Part shown: piece by piece, positions 1-8,678 of the stretch | Numbering within the stretch: position 1 is the first letter of the stretch | How the letters are laid out: every line of letters starts with the position of its first letter | Assembly (NCBI RefSeq): GCF_001315945.1 | Contig: NZ_BBBG01000016.1 | Coordinates: 1 to 52,733 of the forward strand | From: Methanogenium cariaci JCM 10550 | GTDB taxonomy: Archaea; Halobacteriota; Methanomicrobia; Methanomicrobiales; Methanomicrobiaceae | DNA: 52,733 bases | Reading direction: 5' to 3' | Made by a program: the position numbers and the translations under genes | Notes under the pieces: model-generated | The model's input: only the letters and a program-made list of their open reading frames with translations | Told to the model about the DNA's origin: nothing | Database searches by the model: none

Positions 1-1
1 C

Positions 2-775
2 CACACCGCAAAGGAGACTTCGACCTTCAGACCGGGTGAGACCCAGTGTCTTAACCTGAGCGCGACCTACACTCCGCCCAGCCCGCCCAGTGGTGGCGGT
101 GGTGGCGGAGGCAGTGGCGGCCTCATCAACCAGCCGCCCGTTGTCTCCCCCCCTGACGCTGTTCCGGGAGAAGCAGTGCTCACCACCTCATCCACCGGCA
201 ATCTGCTCGGCTCGGTGACGGTCAGTTCTGTGGACAAGAAGGCCTCCCTCTACCTTCCGAAAGGCACCGGAGTCCTTGACTCCGCGGGCAAACCCCTCTC
301 CGCGATTCACATAGAAGAGGTCGCCACGTTACCCGCAGTCCCCGGCGGATTCACCTTTGAAGGCTACTCCTGCGAGTGCAAACCTGCGGGAGCCACCTTC
401 AGCCCGGCCATCACCATCAGCTTCAGCATACCTGCTGACGAGTGGGTGGAAGGCAAGGCCTACACCATCAAATGCTACAACGCTGCCACCGGTCTCTGGG
501 AAACCCTTGAGACCACGGTGAATGCGGCGACGCATACCGTGAGCGCCAAGGTCAGCCACTTCAGCTGCTTTGCCCTCTTCACCGAGTCGGCAACCGTGGC
601 CACGGCAACAAAGGCACCGATCTCCGCGACCGCGGTGCCCACCACAACATCCGCAGCCATTCCCGCTGCTTCAGGATCTCCTGAAGCGGGCACCATTCCA
701 TGGATGACCATTCTCGTGGTCTGTATCGTGGTGGGTGTGGTGGCAGGCGGAGCCTACTACCTGAAGAAGGAGTAA
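2..775 (+). CDS. Surface protein, C-terminal part (5' end outside window)
   Basis: The reading frame is open from base 2, so the N-terminus lies outside the window. The visible part has a Pro-rich stretch, a Gly-rich linker (about bases 89-121), a beta-rich domain of about 150 residues, a Thr/Ala/Pro-rich stalk and a C-terminal membrane helix (TILVVCIVVGVVAGGAYY) followed by KKE. This is the layout of an exported methanogen surface protein anchored by its C-terminus. The beta domain, with an FSIPADEW segment and a YNAATGLWE segment, resembles the C-terminal domain of the giant surface protein at 51.3 kb (FSIPKDW, WWYNATAGGEW). A C7 run at 147-153 is in frame and probably adds one Pro. Function beyond cell-surface location is unknown. 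Confidence 0.75.
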   Translation, partial: HTAKETSTFRPGETQCLNLSATYTPPSPPSGGGGGGGSGGLINQPPVVSPPDAVPGEAVLTTSSTGNLLGSVTVSSVDKKASLYLPKGTGVLDSAGKPLSAIHIEEVATLPAVPGGFTFEGYSCECKPAGATFSPAITISFSIPADEWVEGKAYTIKCYNAATGLWETLETTVNAATHTVSAKVSHFSCFALFTESATVATATKAPISATAVPTTTSAAIPAASGSPEAGTIPWMTILVVCIVVGVVAGGAYYLKKE

Positions 776-1075
776 TCACTCCACCCTATTTTTGGCTGCA
801 GACCTGCAGAAAAAGGAAAATAACCCGGCTCATTTACATCTGTTATCCGCTTTTTGAAGGTCTGCAACAGCACTGTTGATATGTGCTTTATTTTGGATAT
901 TTTGCGTGCATCTTCTGGATTTCACAGAATAAAGAAATATTGGAGCTGTGTCCTGACCCGATTCAGTGAATGTGACCAGATGCCACGGATGCCTTCGTGG
1001 CATGCACTCCGATAAAAAAGAGATTCTCTTTCTCCCCCCCTGCCTGTTCATTCCGGCTTCTCAATTCCTACTGTC
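776..1075. other. Intergenic region with a hairpin
   Basis: Three hundred bases between the surface protein and the converging methyltransferase. No gene is seen. It holds a perfect inverted repeat, ATGCCACG (980-987) and CGTGGCAT (996-1003) with an 8-base loop, and a smaller AAAGAG/CTCTTT hairpin near 1017-1031. The first could be a transcript-end structure for either gene, but no strong T-run follows directly. Confidence 0.4.
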
Positions 1076-1649
1076 TCACTCCGTCTCAACAGGGGGGGTG
1101 CATCTCATAAATGCCTCCCGTTCCTCTGCTATCTCCCACACGCCTGAGTGCAGAATCTTCTCTTTTGCCTCTTCGCGTGGTTGGTGGCCGTCATCTATTA
1201 CGAGCATCCCGCCGGGTTTCACAATCCGGTGCAGTTCCCTTAGGAATGCATCGGGATCACCTATTGAATGGAACATATCCAGTGCATAGATGAGGTCTGC
1301 CGTATTGTCATCAATGGGGGGGACGAATATCCGTTCACCTGCACCGGCACGACATTTTTGAGTCCCTCTTTTTGTATCAGTTTTTGAACAGATGCGATTG
1401 CCAGTTCGTGAATATCGGCTGCATAGACCCGACCTCCTGCACCGGCCATCGCCGAGGCGTATTTGATATAACTGCCGGGGCCACATCCGTAATCAACAAC
1501 AACCATGTCGTTCTCAATTCCAATTTTATCCAGAAGTTTTTCCGGCGGGTTCGCCATGTTTCGCATGCGAAACGAAGTGCCATAAGCTTAAAACCAATAT
1601 TCGACATCGCTTCATGATTTCTGTTTGATTTTTGGGATTTTGTCATCAT
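1076..1649 (-). CDS. SAM-dependent class I methyltransferase (frameshifted as read)
   Basis: The glycine-rich SAM-binding motif VVVDYGCGPGSY is followed by a region ending in VKPGGMLVIDDGH, the usual post-motif I-IV order of small class I methyltransferases. The start at 1649 follows a clear GGAGG; a second ATG at 1607 overlaps the MFS stop. Two frame breaks are visible. One is at a 7-base run near 1317-1323, where five bases restore the frame through SSPIDDNTADL. The other is near 1560, where one missing C breaks an RFRMRN-like segment. Once repaired it is about 190 residues. It overlaps the 3' end of the MFS exporter gene and is probably co-transcribed with it. The substrate cannot be told from sequence. 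Confidence 0.75.
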
Positions 1650-3120
1650 TTGATCTCCTCCGAATTTTTGTAGAAATGTGTTTTTTGTGTACCGGTTTTG
1701 CCCAGACAAAGAGTGGCAGGGCTGCAATCAGGCAGATTACGGCTGCAACCGTCATTGTGGTTGCACTAACCGATGCAAACATTTCAGGCCCTGCTCCGAT
1801 ACCCGCCTCTTTTGCTCCTGCAAGGGAGAACTGAACGGAAAAAATGATGGCCGCAGCCGCAACGCCGAGCGCCATTCCGAAATGCCTGCCTGTGCCGCTA
1901 AGGCTCGATGCGATGCCGGACTTTGCGGGTGGAAGGCCTCTCATAATTTCAATGTTGTTCGGGCTCTGGAAGAGGGCATACCCTGCTGCAAATACTGCCA
2001 GCACAGGAACTAAGAATCCGATGTTCCCATCCTGTATCGTGCCTGCAAATGCAAACAGTGCGAGAGCAGCGATACCAAGACCGGCTGTCATGTAATGTTT
2101 CCACTGGTACTTGTCATAGAGGCGGCCGGTGAGAGGCGCCCCCAACCGCGAGCACGGCAGGGATGATCATAAAGACCAGTCCTACCTGTGAAGGCGAATA
2201 CCCGACTGCCTCCTCAAGATAAAACGGCACCGAGACATTCACCATAAACACCACAGTAAAGACGAGTACCATACTTACCACTGGCAGGATAAATGCCCGT
2301 TCGGAAAATACGGACAGATCCAGCAGCGGGTCGGGATGTGTTTTTTCACTCCGGTAAAAGAGAATGAACCCTGCCAGACTCGCCAGTCCTGATACAATCA
2401 GTGCACTGCTGCTGTGAGAGGCACCCCCCCGGCAACGATACCCAGGAAGAACATCAGCCCGGAGATGCCCATGACAAGCCCTGCTGCACCGCACCAGTCC
2501 ATCTGTATCTGTCCGGTTGCGGGTTTTTTCAAATCCATCGAGCATACCCCCCCTGTAACCAGAAGCAGCAGTCCGAACGGGATATTAATCAAGAATATCG
2601 ATTCCCACCCTGAGAGGTCAATCAGGAATCCTCCCAGAACCGGCCCCCCCGTGAGGCTTGCAAGTGCAATCGTTGCACCGAGCGCACCCATTGCTTTGCC
2701 ATGTTCTTTGTATGAAAAAAGGCCGATGATCAATGCCATGGCGATTGAAGCCGCCATCGCAGCGCCTATTCCCTGCACTGTGCGCAGAGCAATTAACATC
2801 GGGAGTGTTGGCGCCAGGGCACAGCCCAAAGACGCAAGAGTGAATACACCCATCCCGGCAAGGAACATCCGTTCTTTCCCGGTGTACTCCGAGAGTTTCC
2901 CGAAGATGAGCAGGGTGGATGTCATCGCCACCAGATATGCGGTCATCGTCCATTGTGAAAGGGCAATATCCGCATGGAAGTATTCGGTGATTGTCGGGAG
3001 GGCAATGCCTATGATCATACTGTCCAGAACGGACATAAACATGCCAAGCAGGGTTACTGCCATAATCAGGGGGCGCCGGTTTTTTCGGGTGCCTGTTGTC
3101 TGGTTCGGATCTGCGTTCAT
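1612..3120 (-). CDS. MFS multidrug exporter, DHA2/EmrB type (frameshifted as read)
   Basis: The start follows a good GGAGG. The N-terminal part carries the first MFS helices with LDSMIIGIALPTI, the motif A region FGKLSEYTGKERMF and the motif C-like GPVLGG (read as GGPVLGG because of a C7 run). About 490 residues and many hydrophobic segments suggest the 14-helix drug:proton antiporter subgroup. The frame breaks at C7 2424-2430 and at five Cs at 2139-2143, where four would join AVLAVGAPLT. It is divergent from a TrmB-type regulator, the common arrangement for a regulated efflux pump. Substrates are unknown. Confidence 0.82.
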
Positions 3121-3136
3121 AGTTCCTCCATTTGCC

Positions 3137-3157
3137 GGTCAGACCGTCTGTCTGACC
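3137..3157. promoter_or_regulatory. Inverted repeat upstream of the MFS gene
   Basis: Perfect 8-bp arms, GGTCAGAC (3137-3144) and GTCTGACC (3150-3157), with a 5-base spacer. It lies just upstream of the ribosome binding site of the MFS gene, in the divergent promoter region. It could be an operator or a leader hairpin. Confidence 0.45.
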
Positions 3158-3200
3158 CCTAAGGTATGTCATATCATCTCGAACAAAATGTATTAAATCA

Positions 3201-3224
3201 ATTACAACTCATGGTGGTTGTAAT
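3201..3224. promoter_or_regulatory. Operator-like inverted repeat at the regulator start
   Basis: Perfect 8-bp arms, ATTACAAC (3201-3208) and GTTGTAAT (3217-3224), with an 8-base spacer. The repeat ends one base before the regulator's ATG at 3226 and lies just downstream of a TATA-like TATTAAAT (3191-3198). A repressor bound here would cover the regulator's start site, so autoregulation is likely. Confidence 0.55.
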
Positions 3225-3225
3225 A

Positions 3226-3997
3226 ATGCCTGAGATGATTGAGAGCCTGAAGAAGCACGGTTTCACAGAGTATGAAGCAAAGGCGTATGTCGCGCTTGTG
3301 GGGGGGCTGGGGGGGATGGCAACCGCACGGGAAATCTGCGAAGTCAGCGGTGTTCCCCCAGGGGGGGCGGATATACACTGTGTTAAAAGTGCTTGCAGAT
3401 AGCGGGTATATTGAGATACAGGACGGGACGCCCACCTTCTATCATGCACAGGATCCTGTGGAAGCATTCAGACTGCTGAAAGAGGAATACTGCAATGCCA
3501 TTGACAATTCTGTCCTACAACTGAAAAAACTGCATTTTGAAGCCAAACCCCCCCCTTCACCGTTCTGGTCGATTCACAGTGACAAGGGAATCCGCAACCG
3601 GCTGAAAATGCTGATCCGAAATGCGGAAGAGGATCTGATCATATTTGCACAGGATCCATACATGCTCAGGCTTGTTCATGACGATCTGAAGACGGCCGGA
3701 AAGAGGGTTAATCTCTCGATTCTGGTGCCCGATAAAGGTGCATTCGCAGGGCTGAACCTGAGGGTGTATGAGATGAGTGAGCCACTTGCTGACATGTTTG
3801 TGGAAATGGCACAGAAAAGTTCGAAAATGAGGAAAGTTGGGTGGAAAACGGATCTCTTTATGATCATCGATGGTATGGATGCCATTACCGTGGGAAGTCA
3901 GTCGGGCAACCGTGTTGCAACCGTCATCAGCATGCCGCCTGTCTGCTTCATGATGAAGAAGCTCATTGAGATGCTGGACCCGGTTGTTGCGGGTTAG
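3226..3997 (+). CDS. TrmB-family transcriptional regulator
   Basis: The N-terminal 70 residues form the TrmB winged helix: HGFTEYEAKAYVAL, then a recognition-helix region that repairs to SGVPPGRIYTVLKVL, then GYIEIQDGTPTFYHA. The C-terminal half (EEDLIIFAQDPY and onward) is an effector-binding domain of the PLD-like TrmB type. Two G7 runs at about 3300-3315 add Gly to a VGLGMA segment, and a run at 3361-3367 shifts the frame. The ATG at 3226 was chosen because it lies just behind the operator-like repeat. It faces the MFS exporter gene and probably controls it. The last 25 codons have a diverged duplicate at 6399-6475. Confidence 0.8.
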
Positions 3998-4033
3998 GTC
4001 AGGGGGGGTGTATGGAAGCAAGGGAGGGAGGTC

Positions 4034-4078
4034 GCAGGGGGGGTGATGGACGGGCATCACCCCCCCTGCTCCTGTTTT
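4034..4078 (+). terminator. Strong hairpin terminator after the TrmB regulator
   Basis: Perfect 15-bp stem, GCAGGGGGGGTGATG (4034-4048) with CATCACCCCCCCTGC (4055-4069), a 6-base loop, then TCCTGTTTT. The stem is long even if the G and C runs are overcalled. Confidence 0.6.
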
Positions 4079-4475
4079 AACCAGTGAATTTTCCCGGAAC
4101 GGGGGGGAATTTTCCCGCGTATCAGATGTTATAACCAGTGGGGCGAGATCGGTTGCTATTGTTTTAGAGGATTTCTACAGAGTCGAAATTGCTTAGCATA
4201 TGCAGCTACCTCATAGCAATATTAATATATGAGTAAGTCACATTTTTGTAGCATGAAGATTTTATAATGCTTTTATGTGGTAACATATAATAGTATTACA
4301 TAAATAATTCATGCCACTTCAACATAGTGGATTTTTTATTATTGTTATTGCCATAATTATATTTGCATTTTTAATGTAAGTATAGTTGTCAATACAATTA
4401 TTTTTGATATTATTATATGGAGGTTAGTTGCATCGCCAAATGGAAAATGGTTAAAATTACAAATTGAGGAATAAA
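4079..4475. other. AT-rich intergenic region upstream of hflX
   Basis: About 400 bases, much richer in A and T than the flanking genes from about 4150 on. No open reading frame of note and no tRNA are seen. It holds several TATA-like stretches and must contain the hflX promoter, but I cannot choose one. Confidence 0.4.
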
Positions 4476-5775
4476 ATGACATTCGAAACAGAATTCGCAC
4501 AAAATGATATCACCCAGGGCTGTACAACGAGAAGAATTATTGTTGTCCAGCGAAATGATCCGAATTCTGATGCTGCTAAAAATTCGCGGAAACTCTCGGA
4601 GCTCAGAGAGTTAGCACATGCTGTAAATTATGTTGTTGTTGGCACATTTGTGCAATCAAGACATCCTGACCGGAAGTACCAGATAGGTCGCGGCAAGGTG
4701 GATGAACTTGCGGAGCTTGTGGAATCTCTGGATGCTGAAAAAGTTATTTTTAACAACCAACTCTCAATGACGCAGATCTACAATGTCTCTGAGACGTGCA
4801 AATGTGAAGTAATAGACCAGTTTCAGCTTATCCTCGAGATATTTGCTGCAAGAGCCACGACAAAGCGTGCAAAACTGCAGGTCGAGCTTGCGGAACTACA
4901 ATATGAGCTTCCGAAAACAAAGGCCATCATTTCCCTGGTAAAAAAGAAGGAACGGCAGGGGGGGTTTATGGGCCTTGGGGGGGCTACGAAGATTCGTATG
5001 AGCAGGATATTAAGAAAAGGATCGCACGGATCAGGACCGAACTTCAGCAGGGAACCGGGAGCGAGGGACAACGCTTTTTCCGGCATGAAAAAGGATTTTC
5101 CCTTGTAGCTCTGGCAGGGTATACGAATGCGGGAAAAAGTACTCTTTTCCAGTCACTAATAGAGGAAGAGACAATCGTCAGGGACATGCTCTTTACGACA
5201 CTCTCTCCTACAACACGTTCTCTCACGGTAAATTGGAGAAAAATGCTTCTGACAGATACGGTTGGATTTATCTCAGACCTCCCACACTGGATGGTGGATG
5301 CTTTCCGGTCAACGCTTGATGAGATATTCCTGGCTGATATCATTCTTCTTGTGGTGGATATGAGTGATCCGGTGGATATTATTCAAGAAAAACTGGCTGT
5401 CAGCATGATATCTTCTTGGGGAGAGCAGAGGGTGCTGAGATAGTTACTGCTCTTAATAAGGCCGATCTTATTCCTGAAGAAGAGCTGCAGGAAAAACTGC
5501 AGGTGATTCGTGAACTTGCTCCTGCTCCTGTCATGATATCTGCCAAATCAGGAGAAGGTCTTACCGAACTGAAACAATTTCTCTTTGAGAAACTTCCTAC
5601 ATGGGAACATTGCAGGATATCCATCCCGCTATCCGAAGAGGGTATGTCCATGGTATCGTGGCTTCATGATGAAGGCATTGTGCACACAGTCGAGTATGGG
5701 GATTCCATTCTTATGGAAATAGAAGCAAGGGATGAGATAATTCAAAAAGTAAAACCGTTTGCCATTTCTTCTTAA
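4476..5775 (+). CDS. hflX: GTPase HflX (frameshifted as read)
   Basis: HflX is a ribosome-associated translation-factor-class GTPase. The N-terminal HflX domain ends in the helical AKLQVELAELQYELP segment and a repaired GFMGLGGYEDSYEQD linker. The G domain follows with P-loop GYTNAGKST, TLSPTTR, DTVGFI, NKAD and SAKSG. AGGA five bases before the ATG at 4476 supports this start. The frame breaks at G7 4977-4983 (five Gs give GLGGYEDSYEQD) and near 5404, where one missing C would give AVSHDIFLG. Repaired length is about 430 residues, normal for the family. Base composition is lower in GC than in neighbouring genes. It stands alone. Confidence 0.85.
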
Positions 5776-6108
5776 TACTATTACCATTTTTTTTCTTTCT
5801 GGTCTGATGCAGTTTTATGCCGGGACAATAGAATCAGAACAATACAGGAAGATATGATCCGGAGGACGAATGGTTTGGCAGAATCAGATAGCTGCAGGGC
5901 CGTGAAAGTATCAGTGATTCAATACAGTGCACCTCACCACATTGATCAAACACCATCAGCATGATGCATACAGAATAACACAAAACAGACCATTCTTCAC
6001 AATATCGGGATGGGATATAGATTACCCCGATCTCTATTCTTGTAAGAAAGCTCCATTTTTTTGTATTGTTTATGCGGGAACGTGCAAAAAATGGAGAAAT
6101 TGTTAGTC
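5776..6108. other. Intergenic region with a T-rich terminator and a long inverted repeat
   Basis: A T-run right after the hflX stop (near 5786-5800) is a plausible terminator. A long inverted repeat, CTCCATTTTTTTG (6051-6063) and CAAAAAATGGAG (6085-6096), lies just beyond the stop of the mcrA remnant and looks like the original mcr operon terminator. A GGAGG followed by an ATG at 5870 opens only an 11-codon frame. Confidence 0.45.
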
Positions 6109-6397
6109 TTACCGTGCTGGTATGACGAGTGAGCGCTCTCCGGCGGGCATGAACTCGCGGATTGCACCGGAGACAATAGCTGCGTATTCTCCCTGGTGAC
6201 CAACATTCATTGCGTAGTTTGGATAGTTAGGTCCACACAGTTCGCCCATGAGACCGCGGTCTGCGGCCATAGCGAGTGAGTTTGCTGAACCACACTGGTC
6301 CTGAAGATCGTATCCGAAGTAACCAAGACGTGACCATCCTTCCTTGTGCATAAGCATGGAAAGGTACCATCCGTTCAGACCGGCAACCGGATGGCAC
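6109..6397 (-). pseudogene. mcrA: mcrA remnant (methyl-CoM reductase alpha, 3' fragment)
   Basis: Read leftward, this is unmistakably the C-terminal part of Mcr[20 protein letters not shown], then GYDLQDQC, which carries the thioglycine and S-methylcysteine positions, then [20 protein letters not shown], then the terminal [10 protein letters not shown]. The first 80 percent of the gene is absent. An in-frame deletion joins the GHQGEYAAI region directly to AIREF, removing roughly 50 residues present in normal McrA. The normally conserved Arg before GPNYPNY is Cys. The 5' break abuts a fragment of a TrmB gene on the other strand. It cannot make a working enzyme; a complete mcr operon must lie elsewhere. 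Confidence 0.88.
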
Positions 6398-6398
6398 C

Positions 6399-6475
6399 CC
6401 GTCATCAGCATGCCGCCCGTCTGCTTCATGATGAAGAAGCTCATTGAAATTCTTGACCCGGTTGTTGCGGGCTGA
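6399..6475 (+). pseudogene. Tail of a second TrmB-family regulator gene
   Basis: This stretch encodes [19 protein letters not shown] and ends DPVVAG-stop, the same C-terminus as the regulator at 3226-3997. The two copies differ at a handful of bases, nearly all in third codon positions, so this looks like the end of a diverged paralogue rather than a recent copy. Its 5' part is gone and is replaced by the mcrA remnant in opposite orientation. It ends six bases from the convergent ATPase stop. Confidence 0.8.
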
Positions 6476-6480
6476 GGTAT

Positions 6481-8436
6481 TCAGCCGTTTTTATTTCTGA
6501 ATGTCCCCCCCCGCCTGTAGTAGAGTCTGGCGGCATTGGCCACGACAAAGACCGAGCTGATATGGTGGAGGACGGCGGCAAGGATGGGATTGAGCACCCC
6601 CCCGGCGGTTGCAAGGGCGATACCGATGGTGTTGAAGCCCACCGCCCAGGCATAGTTCTGGGTGATCGCCCGTTTCATCGCCTTCCCCCCCGCCGCAAGA
6701 ATATCCGGTACCGCGGCGGGGGGGTCGTCACCGAGGACGACAATCTCCGCCGACCGTACGACCAGACCCGGATTGCGATGTCCGCCAATGGCGATCCCGA
6801 CATCCGCCGCCGCGAGGGCCGGTGCATCATTGGTCCCGTCACCGACCATCACCACCTGACCTTCCTTCTGGAAGCGTTTCACCAGTGCAGTCTTATCCTC
6901 CGGTCTGCACCCGGCATGATACTCATCCGCCCCCCCAATCGCGGCGGCGACCCGTTGTGCCTCACCCTCCTCCTGGTCGCCGGTGGCCAGCACCACCCGG
7001 CTGATTCCGCACGCCCGCACGGCGTCGGCAAATCCGTCCACCGTATCGGGCAGGGCATCCCTGATGACAAAGACGCCACGAGGTTCGTCCTCGACGGCGA
7101 GCCAGACCGCCCGCCCTTCATACTGCACCGCAGGCAGAGTGATGCCTGCTGCCCGGAGGGTTTCCCCACTCCCGATGAAAACTATACTGTCGTCAATCAT
7201 CGCCCGCACTCCCTGGCCGGGGGGGAGCTCTTCGCTCTCGGTCACTTCGGGCAGCGCACCGGTCTCCTGTACCTCGGCGTGCGCCGTGATCGCTGTGGCG
7301 ATCGGATGGCAGAATCGGGCCTCAACCGCGGCTGCATATCTGAGCACCTCCCTCTCGTCGGCACCATTGAGCGTGACAACCTTCCCCACCACAGGCTCGG
7401 CCCGCGTGAGTGTCCCGGTCTTGTCGGTCACCAGGGTTTCTGCCCCGACCAGTCGTTCAAGAGGTTCTCCGCCCCGTGTAAGGACATGCATCCGGCTCAG
7501 TCGGCCAATTGTCGCGGCGAAGGCGGCCGGTGTGGCCAGGGCCCAGGCACAGGGGGGGCAGGCTACCGAGAGTACGGCGGCCGGGAGGTGAAGGTCACCG
7601 GTGATGAAGTACAACAGGCCTGCATACCCGGTCACCCCGATGAGAAATACCTGGACGATAGTCTCGGCATGCTGCTGGGTCTCTGATTTCTGTGCAAGGC
7701 TCTCCTCGATCTCCTTTGTGACCACCGAGAGATAGGTATCGTCTCCGTTTCGTGTCGCACTGACATGAATCGGTGCCGAGAGGTTGAGCGTTCCGGAAGT
7801 GACCTGGCTCCCGGCCTGCTTGAAGACCGGGTACGGCTCACCGGTGACGGCGGACTCGTCGACCGAAGAGTGCCCCCCCTCGGTGACCACACCGTCGACC
7901 GGGACCATCGCCCCCTTGGGGGGGACGATCACCAGATCACCGACAGAGACTTCATGCAGCCCGATCTCTCTGACAGTGTCGTCTTTGATTACCCGTGCGG
8001 TCTGTTTCCCTTCTTTCACGAGCCCCCCCTCGATACGCTCACGGTTTTTTCTGATAATGCTGGTGGCGATGAAGAGCCCGAGACCGATTACCCAGGCGAC
8101 CAGCGCCCCCCCGCTCAGGGGGGGCTGGCCGTCCAGGAAGGTGACAACCATCACCGCGACGATGAGAAGTTCGGCGCTGACACGGTGCATCAGAATGATA
8201 GTCTTGAAAAGTCCCTCGGCGTAGAGCAGCAGGCAGATGATATAGGTGACCGTCCCTGCGAGGGCAAGGGCCGGATATCCAAAGACCTGATCCCCTGCAA
8301 AACAGAGGACGGAGACAAGTGCGGCGATGACTCGCAGGAGCATCACGTTGTGGTTCGGGCTGACAGCGGCAAGCAGTGCATCAACTCTTTTGAAAATGGC
8401 GGCGGCAGTCTGTTGAACTGGCATTATTGGTATCAT
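6481..8436 (-). CDS. P1B-type heavy-metal transporting ATPase
   Basis: All P-type ATPase landmarks are present over 651 residues: TGE at about 198-200, the membrane metal site read as ACPPCA at 292-297, the phosphorylation site DKTGTLT at 338-344, an HP motif in the nucleotide domain, and VGDGTNDAPAL. The extra Pro sits on a C7 run, so the true motif is almost surely CPC, typical of metal-exporting P1B pumps. No N-terminal CxxC metal-binding domain is seen. The last helices contain HHISSVFVVANAARL; metal specificity (Cu/Ag, Zn/Cd or Co/Ni) cannot be assigned safely. AGGAG is only one base before the first ATG, so the ATG at 8424 is an alternative start. Confidence 0.88.
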   Translation of the reverse strand: MIPIMPVQQTAAAIFKRVDALLAAVSPNHNVMLLRVIAALVSVLCFAGDQVFGYPALALAGTVTYIICLLLYAEGLFKTIILMHRVSAELLIVAVMVVTFLDGQPPLSGGALVAWVIGLGLFIATSIIRKNRERIEGGLVKEGKQTARVIKDDTVREIGLHEVSVGDLVIVPPKGAMVPVDGVVTEGGHSSVDESAVTGEPYPVFKQAGSQVTSGTLNLSAPIHVSATRNGDDTYLSVVTKEIEESLAQKSETQQHAETIVQVFLIGVTGYAGLLYFITGDLHLPAAVLSVACPPCAWALATPAAFAATIGRLSRMHVLTRGGEPLERLVGAETLVTDKTGTLTRAEPVVGKVVTLNGADEREVLRYAAAVEARFCHPIATAITAHAEVQETGALPEVTESEELPPGQGVRAMIDDSIVFIGSGETLRAAGITLPAVQYEGRAVWLAVEDEPRGVFVIRDALPDTVDGFADAVRACGISRVVLATGDQEEGEAQRVAAAIGGADEYHAGCRPEDKTALVKRFQKEGQVVMVGDGTNDAPALAAADVGIAIGGHRNPGLVVRSAEIVVLGDDPPAAVPDILAAGGKAMKRAITQNYAWAVGFNTIGIALATAGGVLNPILAAVLHHISSVFVVANAARLYYRRGGTFRNKNG

Positions 8437-8678
8437 ACTCCTGTATCGTGCATAGAGAGAAAGAGAATGCAGAAAGGCAGTCTGAGATACTCTTTTTCAG
8501 AATACATCGATAAATATAGGAATTTCGGTATGGTTGATAATATCCCGAATTTTTGGTTATGCAAAAAACAGAACATTCAAAAGATAATTTGGGGAAACTG
8601 ATTGGAAATAACAGGGGGGGATGGGGGGGAGAGGTATTGATGAACTAACCCTAACCGGTATGTTGAGCGATCGAACCC
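8437..8678. promoter_or_regulatory. Upstream region of the P1B-ATPase gene
   Basis: About 240 bases between the ATPase start and the end of the TPR gene. It is AT-rich around 8495-8585, and TATA-like TATATTTATC can be read on the minus strand near 8510-8520. No gene is seen. Confidence 0.35.

Noticed and set aside
4970..5110. Programmed ribosomal frameshifting at the G7 in hflX and other genes.
   Set aside because: The same G7/C7 runs also occur in frame inside invariant motifs and in nearly every GC-rich gene. No common downstream structure or slippery pattern other than the run is seen.
6100..6480. Insertion sequence or transposon at the mcrA/trmB junction.
   Set aside because: No transposase, terminal inverted repeats or target-site duplication are visible; the junction joins two gene fragments directly.
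6562..7686. Long open frame opposite the P1B-ATPase.
   Set aside because: It is a shadow of a GC-rich gene: no recognisable domain, no ribosome binding site, and the opposite strand has all ATPase motifs in one frame.
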